Shown here one piece after another: positions 45,607 through 53,977 of a DNA stretch of 64,000 bases. The notes under the pieces are model-generated. The model did no database searches, was not told where the DNA came from, and saw nothing but the letters and a program-made list of their open reading frames with translations. The position numbers and the translations under genes are program-made. Within the stretch, counting starts at the first letter, position 1. Each line of letters opens with the position of its first letter. Origin of the DNA: Nocardia terpenica (GTDB taxonomy: Bacteria > Actinomycetota > Actinomycetes > Mycobacteriales > Mycobacteriaceae); assembly GCF_013186535.1 (NCBI RefSeq), contig NZ_JABMCZ010000003.1, positions 620,001 through 684,000 of the forward strand, read 5' to 3'.

Positions 45607-46281
45607 ATGACCGAGACAGTGTCCACTCGTGCCCCGCTCTCGCCGACGCCGCGCAGCACCCTCACTCGCCTTCGCGAGCGCGCCGCCTCCGACCGTGCCG
45701 CACTGGACGCGGTGCTGGATGCCGGTCTGATCTGCCATGTCGGCGTGCTGATGCACGGCGCGCCGGTGGTGCTGCCCACCGCGTACGGCCGCCTCGGCGA
45801 CACCCTCTACCTGCACGGCTCCACCGGCTCCGGCAATCTGCGGGCGGCGCTCACCGGCGACGTCTCGGTGTCGGTGACCCTGGTCGACGGCATCGTCTAC
45901 GCCCGCTCGGTTTTCCACTTCTCGATGAACTACCGGTCGGCGGTGATCCACGGCCGTCCGGTCGAGGTCACCGACGAGCGGGAGCGGCTGCGGGCCCTGC
46001 GCGCCATCGTGGAGCACAATGCCCCCGGCACCTGGGATTACGTCCGCGGACCGAACAAGAAGGAGCTGGCCGCCACCGTGGTGCTGTCGCTCGATCTCAC
46101 CGAGGCCTCGGTGAAGTCCCGCACCGGCGCGCCCGGCGACGAGCAGGACGACCTGAGCAGCCCGAGCTGGGCCGGAGTCCTGCCCGTGCACCAGTTCTTC
46201 GGCACCCCGATCACGGCCCCCGACTCGATCACCGAGCAGGCCCCCGCACACGTGATCGCCCGCGTCGCCCCCGCTTCCTGA
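45607..46281 (+). CDS. Pyridoxamine 5'-phosphate oxidase-like flavin-binding protein
   Basis: 224 residues with the split-barrel FMN-binding fold. GLICHVGVLMHGAPVVLPTA and YLHGSTGSGNL are typical of the NimA/PNPOx-like group; HFSMNYRSAVIHGRPVEV follows. It starts at ATG 45607, 79 bases from the divergent MocR gene, and is its probable target. Whether it oxidises pyridoxamine phosphate, reduces a nitro compound or binds a deazaflavin cannot be told from sequence. Confidence 0.88.
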   Translation: MTETVSTRAPLSPTPRSTLTRLRERAASDRAALDAVLDAGLICHVGVLMHGAPVVLPTAYGRLGDTLYLHGSTGSGNLRAALTGDVSVSVTLVDGIVYARSVFHFSMNYRSAVIHGRPVEVTDERERLRALRAIVEHNAPGTWDYVRGPNKKELAATVVLSLDLTEASVKSRTGAPGDEQDDLSSPSWAGVLPVHQFFGTPITAPDSITEQAPAHVIARVAPAS

Positions 46282-46419
46282 CCGCCCACCGTCCGGCATC
46301 AGGGGTGTGCGGGGCCCGATCCTCGTCTACGATTTTCGCGTTTGCCCCGAACAGGGCATTTGCTGAATAATTGCCGCCGTAGTCGACGGTCGGGGAGCCC
46401 CGGTGGGAGGAAGTAGCGG

Positions 46420-46800
46420 ATGCCGTATGCCGCGCTAGGTCTGGTCACCCTGTGTCTGTGGGTGTTCTGCCTGATCGACGTGATCATGAGTCCCGAGTCG
46501 GAGATCCGGCAGCTCCCCAAGGCGCTGTGGCTGATCATCGTGATCATCCTGCCGACCATCGGCGCACTGCTGTGGTTGCTGATCGGCCGCCCGGTGAACT
46601 ACCGCTCCCGCCCCACCTCGACCACCCGGTATCCGGAGTACGACCGCCCCGGCCGCCACGTCGCCCAGAACCCCGAGGACGACGAGGAATTCCTGCAGCG
46701 ACTGCGCGAGCGCGCGGAGTCGCAGCGCCGCGAGGCCCGGCGGCAGGAGGAGGCCCGGCAGGCGGAGCAGGAGCGGCGCCGCCAGGCGGGCGAGCCCTAG
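46420..46800 (+). CDS. Small membrane protein with PLDc_N domain
   Basis: 126 residues. There are two hydrophobic helices (LGLVTLCLWVFCLIDVIM and LWLIIVIILPTIGALLWLLI) with the short loop SPESEIRQLPK between them, which is the phospholipase-D-nuclease N-terminal signature, then a highly charged Arg/Glu/Gln-rich tail likely to be coiled coil. There is no catalytic HKD domain. GGGAGGAAG lies before ATG 46420. Function unknown; converges with the acyltransferase gene four bases away. Confidence 0.85.
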   Translation: MPYAALGLVTLCLWVFCLIDVIMSPESEIRQLPKALWLIIVIILPTIGALLWLLIGRPVNYRSRPTSTTRYPEYDRPGRHVAQNPEDDEEFLQRLRERAESQRREARRQEEARQAEQERRRQAGEP

Positions 46801-46804
46801 CCGA

Positions 46805-48025
46805 TCACCACGCCGTGGCCGTCACCTCCACCCGTGCCAGCGCCGCGAACGCGAGATCCCTTAGTGCCGTGGCCGATTCGATGTGGTCCGGGTCCAGGCC
46901 GATCAGTGCCAGGCTGTAGGTGGATGCCGTGCGTGACAGGTAGGCGGAGAGGCGGGTGCGGGGGAGGCGTCGCAGGCCGGGATGGATGGCTCGCGCGGTG
47001 ACGCCGGTGCAGCGGTGGGAGCCCAGTCGCGACAGCGAGGCCGGTAGGGCGCCGATATTGGAGCACAGCACATCTCGCTCGCCCGCGCCGCGAGACAGGG
47101 CGTGCGCCAGGCGGTCCGGAAGGACCTGGAGCAGTTCCTCGGGCAGGCCGCCGGGGCTGGTCATTCGGGATTCGTAGGCGGCGCGGCACTTCTCGCGCAG
47201 TGTCGCGGGGGTATCCGAGCGGGTGACCGCGACCTCGGTCATCGCCATGTCGTTGTCCACCCGCAGGTCGTCTCGGGTGTCGACCGGCAGGCTGGCGACG
47301 ATGGTGTCGGCGGGAAATCCGCTGTCCCACAGCATGGTCGCGACCAGGTAGACGAACAGGCTGTTGACCGTGCCGCCGTGCGAGGTGGCGGTCAGCTCCC
47401 AGTCGGCCGCCGGAATCTGCAGTACCGCACCGCAAGTCGTGACGGCCGACGTCTCCCGGGGTGCGGGAGTGGTGGGGCGCTCGGGAATACCGTGCCGCAG
47501 TGCTCGCGCGGTGCCGCCCAGCACGGTCGCCCACTGCCGCCGGGCATCGGCCCAATCCGACTGTGCGACCGGGTGTTCGGCCCAGGTGCTGCCGGTCAGC
47601 GCCCGGTCCACCGCGATCGCCAGGCCGTGCCCGTCGGCGAGGGCGTGCGAACAGGTCAGCGACACCACCGATCCGCCGTCCGCCAGCGCGGTCGCCGACA
47701 GCCGCCAGCCGGGGCCGAACTCCGGATCCAGGTCGAACCCCTGCGCATCGGCCCACGTCAGCAGCTCGCCAACCGGCAGCGGCCGCTCCGCGACCCGCAA
47801 CTGATGCGCGCTGCTATTCGGCCGCCAGGACGGCCGCGCCCCCGGCACCCGCGGCCGCACCACCCGCCGCCCCAGCGGCCCGGTCCGCAGCGCGGAATGA
47901 ATGTCCGCCAACACCTTCCGCTCCACCCGATCCGCAGTACGCCACAGCCCCTGCAACACAACCGGCGTCCCCATCCCCCGATGCGACCGCAAAAAGATCT
48001 CATCCACCACACTCAACCGCCTCAT
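46805..48025 (-). CDS. Condensation/WS-DGAT-like acyltransferase
   Basis: 406 residues of the CoA-dependent acyltransferase superfamily. The catalytic HxxxDG motif is SHALADGHG near residue 128, and a late structural motif LCSNIGALPASLSRLG resembles the DFG-equivalent region. The N-terminus (MRRLSVVDEIFLRSHRGMG) resembles wax ester/diacylglycerol acyltransferase and PapA-like proteins of mycolic-acid actinomycetes. It likely esterifies a lipid or polyketide alcohol; donor and acceptor are not predictable. Confidence 0.78.
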   Translation of the reverse strand: MRRLSVVDEIFLRSHRGMGTPVVLQGLWRTADRVERKVLADIHSALRTGPLGRRVVRPRVPGARPSWRPNSSAHQLRVAERPLPVGELLTWADAQGFDLDPEFGPGWRLSATALADGGSVVSLTCSHALADGHGLAIAVDRALTGSTWAEHPVAQSDWADARRQWATVLGGTARALRHGIPERPTTPAPRETSAVTTCGAVLQIPAADWELTATSHGGTVNSLFVYLVATMLWDSGFPADTIVASLPVDTRDDLRVDNDMAMTEVAVTRSDTPATLREKCRAAYESRMTSPGGLPEELLQVLPDRLAHALSRGAGERDVLCSNIGALPASLSRLGSHRCTGVTARAIHPGLRRLPRTRLSAYLSRTASTYSLALIGLDPDHIESATALRDLAFAALARVEVTATAW

Positions 48026-48048
48026 ATCCGCACCTCACCACTGCCGAC

Positions 48049-48174
48049 GAATACGGGGGTTGAATCGACGAACACGGCGGTCGAGCCGCCGAATGCGGCG
48101 GTCAGGCCGACGAGCGTGGCGGTCGGGCCGACGAATGCGGCTGTCGGGCCGACGAACACGGTGGTCAAGCCGGG
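48049..48174. repeat. 21-bp tandem repeat, 6 copies
   Basis: Six consecutive 21-bp units (starts 48049, 48070, 48091, 48112, 48133, 48154) are variants of GAATGCGGCGGTCRGGCCGAC. They fill the gap between the acyltransferase start and the enoyl-CoA hydratase stop and run ten bases into the latter's coding end. The period is a multiple of three although the array is mostly non-coding. Confidence 0.92.
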
Positions 48175-48932
48175 GTGCCGTGGCGGCCGGCGCCTGAGGC
48201 GAAGCGTCGGGCACCGGCTAGTGCGCCGTCGGTGTCGGCCAGGGCGGTCAGGCCGTGGCGGTATTCGTTGCGGAGCGCGGACTCGGTGTCCAGGCCCTCC
48301 TGCTCAAGGGCGGACATGCGGTCCGAGCGCAGGCAGGTTTGTGGGAGGGCGGCCAGTTCGGCCGCGAGTTCCTCTGCGACACGGCGGGATTCGCCCGGCG
48401 GCACGATCCGGTTCACCAGGCCGATCTGCAGGGCCTCGGCCGCCCCGACGGCGCGGCCGGTGAGGATCATGTCCATGGCCCGCCCGGCGCCGACGATCCG
48501 CGGCAGCCGCACGGTGCCGCCGTCGATGAGCGGCACGCCCCAGCGCCGGCAGAACACCCCGAAGGTGCTGTCCTGCTCGGCGACTCGCAGATCGCACCAC
48601 AGCGCCAGCTCCAGCCCGCCCGCCACCGCGTACCCGGCGACCGCGGCGATCACCGGCTTCGACAGCCGCATCCGGGTCGGCCCCATCGGGCCGTCGCCGT
48701 CCTCGGCGAGCGTGTTGGAGCGTTCGGTGCCAAGGGCTTTCAGGTCGGCGCCGGCGCAGAAGGTGCCGTTCGTGCCCCACAGCACCGCGACCGCGGCGGC
48801 CGGGTCGGCATCGAACTCGCGGAACGCGTCGGCCAGTGCCCGCGCCGTGTCCCCGTCGACCGCATTGCGGGCCTGCGGCCGGTCCAGGACCACGGTGAAC
48901 ACCGGGCCCCTGCGTTCGATTCGTACGGTCAC
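48165..48932 (-). CDS. Enoyl-CoA hydratase/isomerase family protein
   Basis: Crotonase-fold enzyme of 255 residues acting on acyl-CoA, probably in fatty-acid or related degradation. The oxyanion segments FCAGADLKALG and AGYAVAGGLELALWCD are present, as is FGVFCRRWGVPLIDGGTVRL. GTG 48932 is preferred over ATG 48944 because the family N-terminus is VTVRIERRGPV and a -10 element lies seven bases before it. Divergent from tetR and sharing an operator with it, so probably controlled by that repressor. Whether it hydrates or isomerises is uncertain. Confidence 0.9.
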   Translation of the reverse strand: MTVRIERRGPVFTVVLDRPQARNAVDGDTARALADAFREFDADPAAAVAVLWGTNGTFCAGADLKALGTERSNTLAEDGDGPMGPTRMRLSKPVIAAVAGYAVAGGLELALWCDLRVAEQDSTFGVFCRRWGVPLIDGGTVRLPRIVGAGRAMDMILTGRAVGAAEALQIGLVNRIVPPGESRRVAEELAAELAALPQTCLRSDRMSALEQEGLDTESALRNEYRHGLTALADTDGALAGARRFASGAGRHGTPA

Positions 48933-48939
48933 CCCCGGA

Positions 48940-48970
48940 ACCATACGACGTAAACGGGGTCTTGCGTCAA
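48940..48970 (-). promoter_or_regulatory. Putative promoter of the enoyl-CoA hydratase gene
   Basis: On the minus strand TTGACG (48965-48970) and TATGGT (48940-48945) are separated by 19 bases. The -10 ends seven bases before GTG 48932, fitting a leaderless transcript. The -35 overlaps the palindrome at 48968-48995. Confidence 0.5.
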
Positions 48971-48995
48971 GAAATGAACCGTGATTCACTTCTTG
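48968..48995. promoter_or_regulatory. Palindromic operator for the TetR regulator
   Basis: CAAGAAATGAA (48968-48978) and TTCACTTCTTG (48985-48995) are inverted with one mismatch around a six-base spacer. The site abuts the tetR start codon at 48997 and the -35 of the divergent hydratase gene, the classical place for autoregulation. Confidence 0.75.
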
Positions 48996-48996
48996 C

Positions 48997-49593
48997 ATGG
49001 CCTACCGCAGGACCCCGGCCGTTCAGGCCCGGCTCGACGCGCAGGTGGGTGCGATCGTGCACGCCGCCATGAAAGTGCTGTCGCGCGAGGGGTTTTCGGG
49101 CCTGTCGGTGGCGGTGGTCGCCGCCGAGGCGGGCGTGGCCACCGGCACCGTCTACAAGCGCTTCACCGGCAAGGCCGAACTGGTCACCGCGGTGTTCCGG
49201 GAGGTCGTCGGCCGCGAGGTCGCCGCCGTCGCCGCGGCCGGGACGACCGGCAGCGCCGTGGAGCGGGTCACCGCCGCGGTGGAGACCTTCGCCGGACGCG
49301 CCCTGAAGAACCCGAAGCTGGCCTACGTGCTGCTGGCCGAGCCGGTGGACGCCGCGGTCGACACCGAGCGCCTGCGTTTCCGCCGCGCCTTCGCCGAGGT
49401 CTTCGCGACCGCGATCGCCGAGGGCATCGCCGACGGTCAACTGCCGCCGCAGAATCCACGCACCAGCGCCACCGCCCTGGTCGGCGCCATCGGTGAGGTC
49501 CTGGTCGGGCCGCTCGCCGAGGCGCTGCAGAGCGAGTCGGTGGTGCCCGAACTCGTCGCCTTCGCGCTGCGCGCGCTCGGTCTGCACGAATAG
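48997..49593 (+). CDS. TetR-family regulator of the fatty-acid gene pair
   Basis: 198-residue repressor. The helix-turn-helix is GFSGLSVAVVAAEAGVATGT followed by VYKRFTGKAELVTAVFREV, and the C-terminal half is the ligand pocket. The palindrome directly before its start and the flanking acyl-CoA dehydrogenase and enoyl-CoA hydratase genes suggest that it senses an acyl-CoA and controls both. It ends nine bases before the dehydrogenase start, so they form an operon. Confidence 0.9.
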   Translation: MAYRRTPAVQARLDAQVGAIVHAAMKVLSREGFSGLSVAVVAAEAGVATGTVYKRFTGKAELVTAVFREVVGREVAAVAAAGTTGSAVERVTAAVETFAGRALKNPKLAYVLLAEPVDAAVDTERLRFRRAFAEVFATAIAEGIADGQLPPQNPRTSATALVGAIGEVLVGPLAEALQSESVVPELVAFALRALGLHE

Positions 49594-49602
49594 GAGTCAC
49601 CC

Positions 49603-51222
49603 ATGCCCACGCACGATGTGTTCAACCAGGTTCCGCCGCTCGCGCCGTTCGACTTCTCCCGGAACCCGGCCCTCGTCGAGGGCCTGCACCGCGAGGGAGC
49701 GGGCTGGGCCGAGGCCGAGGTGCGCGAATTGGGCGTGCTGGCGGGCGGTGTCGAGGCCCAGGAGTGGGGGCGGGTGGCCAATGCGTACCCGCCGGTGCTG
49801 CACACCCACGACCGGTACGGGTATCGGGTCGACGAGGTGGAGTTCCATCCCTACTGGCACGAGCTCATGCGCGTCGCCGTGGCGCACGGCCTGCACGGCA
49901 CCCCGTGGCTGGACGACCGGCCGGGCGCGCACGCGGCCCGCGCGGCGAAGTTCGCCACCTGGGGCATCGCCGACGCGGGGCACATGTGCCCGATCTCCAT
50001 GACCTACGCGGTGATTCCGGCGCTGCGGCACAATCGCGAGCTGTCCGCCCGGTACGAGCCGCTGTTGGGTTCGCGCACCTACGATTTCGGCCTGCGCGAG
50101 CCGTCCGGCAAGGCCGGTCTGATCGCGGGCATGTCGATGACCGAGAAGCAGGGCGGCTCCGACGTGCGCGCGAATACCACCACGGCCACACCGCATTCCG
50201 ACGGCACGTACCGGATCGTCGGGCACAAGTGGTTCACCTCGGCGCCGATGTCGGACCTGTTCCTCACCCTGGCGCAGGCGCCCGGCGGCCTGTCGTGTTT
50301 CCTGCTGCCGCGCGTGCTGCCCGACGGCACCCGCAATGCCCTACGGCTGCAACGGCTCAAGGACAAGCTGGGCAACAAGTCCAACGCCTCCTCCGAGATC
50401 GAGTACGAGAACGCCGTGGGCTGGCTGGTCGGCCAGGAGGGCGCGGGCGTGAAGACCATCATCGAGATGGTGAACATGACCCGGCTGGACTGCGTGATCG
50501 GCTCGGCCACCGGCATGCGCGCCGGGGCGGTGTTCGCGACGCATCACGCCCGGCATCGGGAAGCCTTCGGCGCCAAGCTGATCGACCAGCCCGCCATGCG
50601 CAATGTGCTCGCCGATCTGGTCATCGAGTCCGACGCCGCGACCACGGTCATGATGCGGCTGGCCGGGGCCACCGACCGGGCGGCGCACGATCCGGCCGAG
50701 GCGGCGCTGCGGCGGATCGCGCTGGCGGTCACCAAGTACTGGGTGTGCAAGCGGGCGCCCGCGCACGCGGCCGAGGCGCTGGAATGCCTGGGCGGCAACG
50801 GATATGTCGAGGATTCCGGGATGCCGCGGCTGTTCCGCGAGTCGCCGCTGATGTCGATCTGGGAGGGCTCGGGCAATGTCGCCGCGCTGGATGCGTTGCG
50901 CGCCATGGGCCGTCAGCCCGAGACCGTGGAAGCGTATTTCGACGAGGTCTCGCTGGCCCGCGGCGCGAACCGCCACCTGGACGACGCGATCGACCGCATC
51001 GGCAAGGAATTCACCGACCTCGGCGACATCGAATACCGCGCCCGCCGCCTGGCCGAACTCATGGCCCTCGTCCTGCAGGGCGCCCTCCTGGTCCGCCACG
51101 GCCACGCCGCCGTAGCCGACGCCTTCTGCGCCAGCCGCCTAGGCGGCGACTGGGGCATCGCCTTCGGCACGCTGCCCACGGGGTTGGACGCCACAGCCAT
51201 CCTCGAGCGCGCCTACGTGTAG
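49603..51222 (+). CDS. Acyl-CoA dehydrogenase, AidB-like
   Basis: Flavoenzyme of 539 residues. The length, the N-terminal region (NQVPPLAPFDFSRNPALVEG) and GMSMTEKQGGSDVRANTT mark the AidB/isovaleryl-CoA dehydrogenase branch. KWFTSAPMSDLFLTLAQ, NMTRLDCVIGSATGMRAG and CLGGNGYVEDSGMPRLFRES are standard dehydrogenase motifs. AGGAG lies seven bases before ATG 49603. Operon with tetR. Fatty-acid or branched-chain breakdown is the likeliest role; the alkylation-protection role of E. coli AidB should not be assumed. Confidence 0.93.
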   Translation: MPTHDVFNQVPPLAPFDFSRNPALVEGLHREGAGWAEAEVRELGVLAGGVEAQEWGRVANAYPPVLHTHDRYGYRVDEVEFHPYWHELMRVAVAHGLHGTPWLDDRPGAHAARAAKFATWGIADAGHMCPISMTYAVIPALRHNRELSARYEPLLGSRTYDFGLREPSGKAGLIAGMSMTEKQGGSDVRANTTTATPHSDGTYRIVGHKWFTSAPMSDLFLTLAQAPGGLSCFLLPRVLPDGTRNALRLQRLKDKLGNKSNASSEIEYENAVGWLVGQEGAGVKTIIEMVNMTRLDCVIGSATGMRAGAVFATHHARHREAFGAKLIDQPAMRNVLADLVIESDAATTVMMRLAGATDRAAHDPAEAALRRIALAVTKYWVCKRAPAHAAEALECLGGNGYVEDSGMPRLFRESPLMSIWEGSGNVAALDALRAMGRQPETVEAYFDEVSLARGANRHLDDAIDRIGKEFTDLGDIEYRARRLAELMALVLQGALLVRHGHAAVADAFCASRLGGDWGIAFGTLPTGLDATAILERAYV

Positions 51223-51498
51223 CGAATCGGAGCGAGATCGATCACAATTCGGGGTCGATTCAATGGTGGCTCGGGCCGGGCGGTGCGGCTCCGCGCATGC
51301 GGACGCCCCGCCCCGTCGGGCGCGTGACCAGCGGGAGCCGGGGGAGAACCCGCAGGTAGATGAATTATGAACTAGTCGAGCAGGACTCCCGAGACCGAAA
51401 TCGGATTCGAGTTTTCTCAGGTTCACCGGAGATCATGTCGCGCGGTCGCCGGGCTCACGAGGGCCGGTGCGCAATGGCCGACGGAGACGGGAAGGCGT

Positions 51499-52263
51499 GT
51501 GAATCCAGAGGTGAACAAGAAGGCGAATCCGGTGGCGGCGGCACAGCGGGCCGACCGGAACCGAAAGGTCGGGCTGCAGGTGGCCGTGGCCGCCGTGCTG
51601 GTCGCGTTGATCGCGGGGATCGGCATCAGCGTGGCGATGAAGAAGTCCAGCGCCGAGGACGTCGGCCCGGTGCCGAGCCTGGCGGGACAGCAGGCCGCGA
51701 CCATCACCGACACCGGCGCGATCCGGATCGGCAAACCCGACGCCAAGGTCACCGTGCGGGTGGTCTCCGATATGCAGTGCCCGGCCTGCCGGATGTTCGA
51801 GACCGCCAACAGCAGGGTGCTGCAGGACGAGGTCGACAAGGGCACCGCCGCGGTCGAATACAACATCGTCGCCTTCCTCGACGTGATGTCGTCGGGCACC
51901 CGGTACTCCTCGCGGGCGGCGAACGCGGCCTACGCCGTCGCCGAATCGGATGCGTCGAAGTTCCAGGCGTGGCTGGCCGCGATGTACACCGCGCAGCCGA
52001 AGGAGGGCGGCTTCGGCCTCACCGACGAGCAGATCATCCAGATCGCCAAGGACGCCGGATACACCGATCCCGCCGTGGCCCAGGCGATCACCGACAACAA
52101 GTACGACCGCTACGTGCAGAAGATCACCAAGGACGTCTCCGAGAGCGGCGTGAACGCCACCCCGTCGGTGTGGGTCGACGGACAGCAGGTGCGGACCCAG
52201 CAGGCCATGTTCGCCCCGGACGGCCTGCGCGCGGTGATCGACGCGGCGGCCGCGGGCCACTGA
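51499..52263 (+). CDS. Membrane-anchored DsbA-like thioredoxin-fold protein
   Basis: 254 residues. One N-terminal membrane span (GLQVAVAAVLVALIAGIGIS, residues about 25-44) puts the rest outside the membrane. The thioredoxin-fold domain carries the redox pair CPAC in VVSDMQCPACRMFETANS and the cis-proline region NATPSVWVDGQQV. It probably forms or shuffles disulfides in exported proteins. GTG 51499 follows GGAAGG. The 276 bases upstream hold no gene that I can see; it converges with pgi 21 bases away. Confidence 0.9.
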   Translation: MNPEVNKKANPVAAAQRADRNRKVGLQVAVAAVLVALIAGIGISVAMKKSSAEDVGPVPSLAGQQAATITDTGAIRIGKPDAKVTVRVVSDMQCPACRMFETANSRVLQDEVDKGTAAVEYNIVAFLDVMSSGTRYSSRAANAAYAVAESDASKFQAWLAAMYTAQPKEGGFGLTDEQIIQIAKDAGYTDPAVAQAITDNKYDRYVQKITKDVSESGVNATPSVWVDGQQVRTQQAMFAPDGLRAVIDAAAAGH

Positions 52264-52284
52264 CCCCGGTCCCCGCGCCGCGGG

Positions 52285-53922
52285 TCACCGCTGCCCGCGA
52301 TACCACCGGATCAGGGCGTCGGTCGACGAATCCGACTGTGGCGCGGGCTCTTCCGCGGCGGTGAGCAGCGGGGCGAGCTCCAGGGCCTGCTGCTTGCCGA
52401 GTTCCACGCCCCACTGGTCGAAGCTGTCGATGCCCCAGATGCTGCCCTCGACGAAGACCTGGTGCTCGTACAGCGCGATCAGCTGGCCCACCACCGACGG
52501 GGTCAGCTTCGGCGCGAGAATGGTTGTGGTGGGCCGGTTTCCGGGCATGACCTGGTGCGGGACCAGGCCGGGCGCGGTGCCCTCGGCGGCGATCTCCTCG
52601 GCGGTCTTGCCGAAGGCGAGCACCTTGGTCTGCGCGAACAGGTTGCTCATCAGGATGTCGTGCATGCCGCCGGTGCCGTCGCGGTCCGGGAGATCGTCTG
52701 TGGCGCGGGCGAATCCGATGAAGTCGGCCGGGACCAGGCGGGTACCCTGGTGCAGCAGTTGGTAGAACGCGTGCTGACCGTTGGTTCCCGGCTCGCCCCA
52801 GAAGATTTCGCCGGTCGAGGTGGTCACCGGGGTGCCGTCGGCGCGCACCGACTTGCCGTTGGACTCCATCGTCAGCTGCTGCAGATAGGCCGGGAAGCGG
52901 GCCAGATCGTTGGCGTAGGGCAGCACCGCGCGCGACTGCGCGCCGAAGAAGTTCGAGTACCACACGCCGAGCAGGCCCAGCAGCACCGGCGCGTTCGCCG
53001 CCAGCGGCGCGGACCGGAAATGCTCGTCCACGGTGTGCATTCCGGCCAGGAACTCGGCGAAACGCTCCTTGCCGACCACCGCCATCACCGACAGTCCGAT
53101 GGCCGAATCCACCGAGTAGCGGCCGCCGACCCAGTCCCAGAAGCCGAACATGTTCGCGGTGTCGATGCCGAAGGCGCTCACCCGCTCGGCATTGGTGGAC
53201 ACCGCGACGAAGTGCTTGGCCACCGCGTCCTCGCCGAGCGCCCCGGTCAGCCAGCGCCGCGCCGCGGTCGCGTTGGTGAGGGTCTCCAGCGTGGAGAAGG
53301 TCTTGGACGAGACGACGAACAGCGTCGTCGCCGGGTCCAGGCCGTCGAGCTTGGCGGTCAGATCCGCCGGATCGATATTGGACACGAAGCGCGCCGCGAT
53401 ACCGGCGTCCGCGTAGTGCCGCAGCGCCAGATACAGCATGGCCGGGCCCAGATCCGAGCCGCCGATACCGATATTGACCACGGTCGCGATGCGCTCGCCG
53501 GTGGCGCCGCGCCACTGCCCGGAGCGCACCGCATCGGTGAATTCGCCCATGCGCCGCAGCACCTCGTGCACCTCGGCGCCCGCGTCCGCGCCGTCTATGG
53601 TCATCGACGCGCCCCGCGGCAACCGCAGCGCGACATGCCCGACCGCGCGGTCTTCTGAGGTATTGATGTGCTCGCCACCGAACATGGCGTCGCGCCGCCG
53701 CTCCAGCTCGGCGGCCTCCGCGAGCTGCACCAGCAGGTCGAGGGTTTCGCGGGTGACGCGGTGCTTGCTGTAGTCGATGTGCAGATCGCCGACCCGCGCG
53801 ATCAGCTCGCGCCCGCGCTCGGGATCCTCGGCGAACAGATCCCGGAGGTGCCGGCCGCCGACGGCCGCGTGATGATCCTGCAGTTTCCGCCAGGCCGCCG
53901 TCGCGGTGATGTCGAGGCTCAC
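52285..53922 (-). CDS. pgi: Glucose-6-phosphate isomerase
   Basis: Interconverts glucose-6-phosphate and fructose-6-phosphate. 545 residues, with the family signatures VVNIGIGGSDLGPAMLYLAL, FVVSSKTFSTLETLTNA and GSIWGIDSFDQWGVELGK, and the active-site loop around NGKSVRADGTPV. GTG 53922 is chosen over ATG 53955 because the protein then starts at the conserved VSLDITATAAW and a -10 hexamer lies eight bases upstream. Divergent from the aldehyde dehydrogenase gene. Confidence 0.96.
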   Translation of the reverse strand: MSLDITATAAWRKLQDHHAAVGGRHLRDLFAEDPERGRELIARVGDLHIDYSKHRVTRETLDLLVQLAEAAELERRRDAMFGGEHINTSEDRAVGHVALRLPRGASMTIDGADAGAEVHEVLRRMGEFTDAVRSGQWRGATGERIATVVNIGIGGSDLGPAMLYLALRHYADAGIAARFVSNIDPADLTAKLDGLDPATTLFVVSSKTFSTLETLTNATAARRWLTGALGEDAVAKHFVAVSTNAERVSAFGIDTANMFGFWDWVGGRYSVDSAIGLSVMAVVGKERFAEFLAGMHTVDEHFRSAPLAANAPVLLGLLGVWYSNFFGAQSRAVLPYANDLARFPAYLQQLTMESNGKSVRADGTPVTTSTGEIFWGEPGTNGQHAFYQLLHQGTRLVPADFIGFARATDDLPDRDGTGGMHDILMSNLFAQTKVLAFGKTAEEIAAEGTAPGLVPHQVMPGNRPTTTILAPKLTPSVVGQLIALYEHQVFVEGSIWGIDSFDQWGVELGKQQALELAPLLTAAEEPAPQSDSSTDALIRWYRGQR

Positions 53923-53930
53923 GAAGGCCG

Positions 53931-53936
53931 AGATTA
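53931..53936 (-). promoter_or_regulatory. Putative -10 of pgi (leaderless)
   Basis: On the minus strand TAATCT fits TANNNT and ends eight bases before GTG 53922. This is the main reason for preferring that start; no ribosome site precedes it. Confidence 0.55.
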
Positions 53937-53964
53937 CCGCGCTTCGGAAAAGCATGCAGCCACC

Positions 53965-53970
53965 TACGCT
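53965..53970 (+). promoter_or_regulatory. Putative -10 of the aldehyde dehydrogenase gene (leaderless)
   Basis: TACGCT fits TANNNT and ends seven bases before ATG 53978. Together with the pgi element it makes a 55-base bidirectional promoter region with both transcripts beginning at their start codons. Confidence 0.5.
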
Positions 53971-53977
53971 GGAACCC

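Noticed and set aside
48049..48174. CRISPR array or operator cluster
   Set aside because: Units of 21 bp abut one another without spacers and vary in sequence; there are no cas genes nearby. An operator role cannot be supported from sequence.
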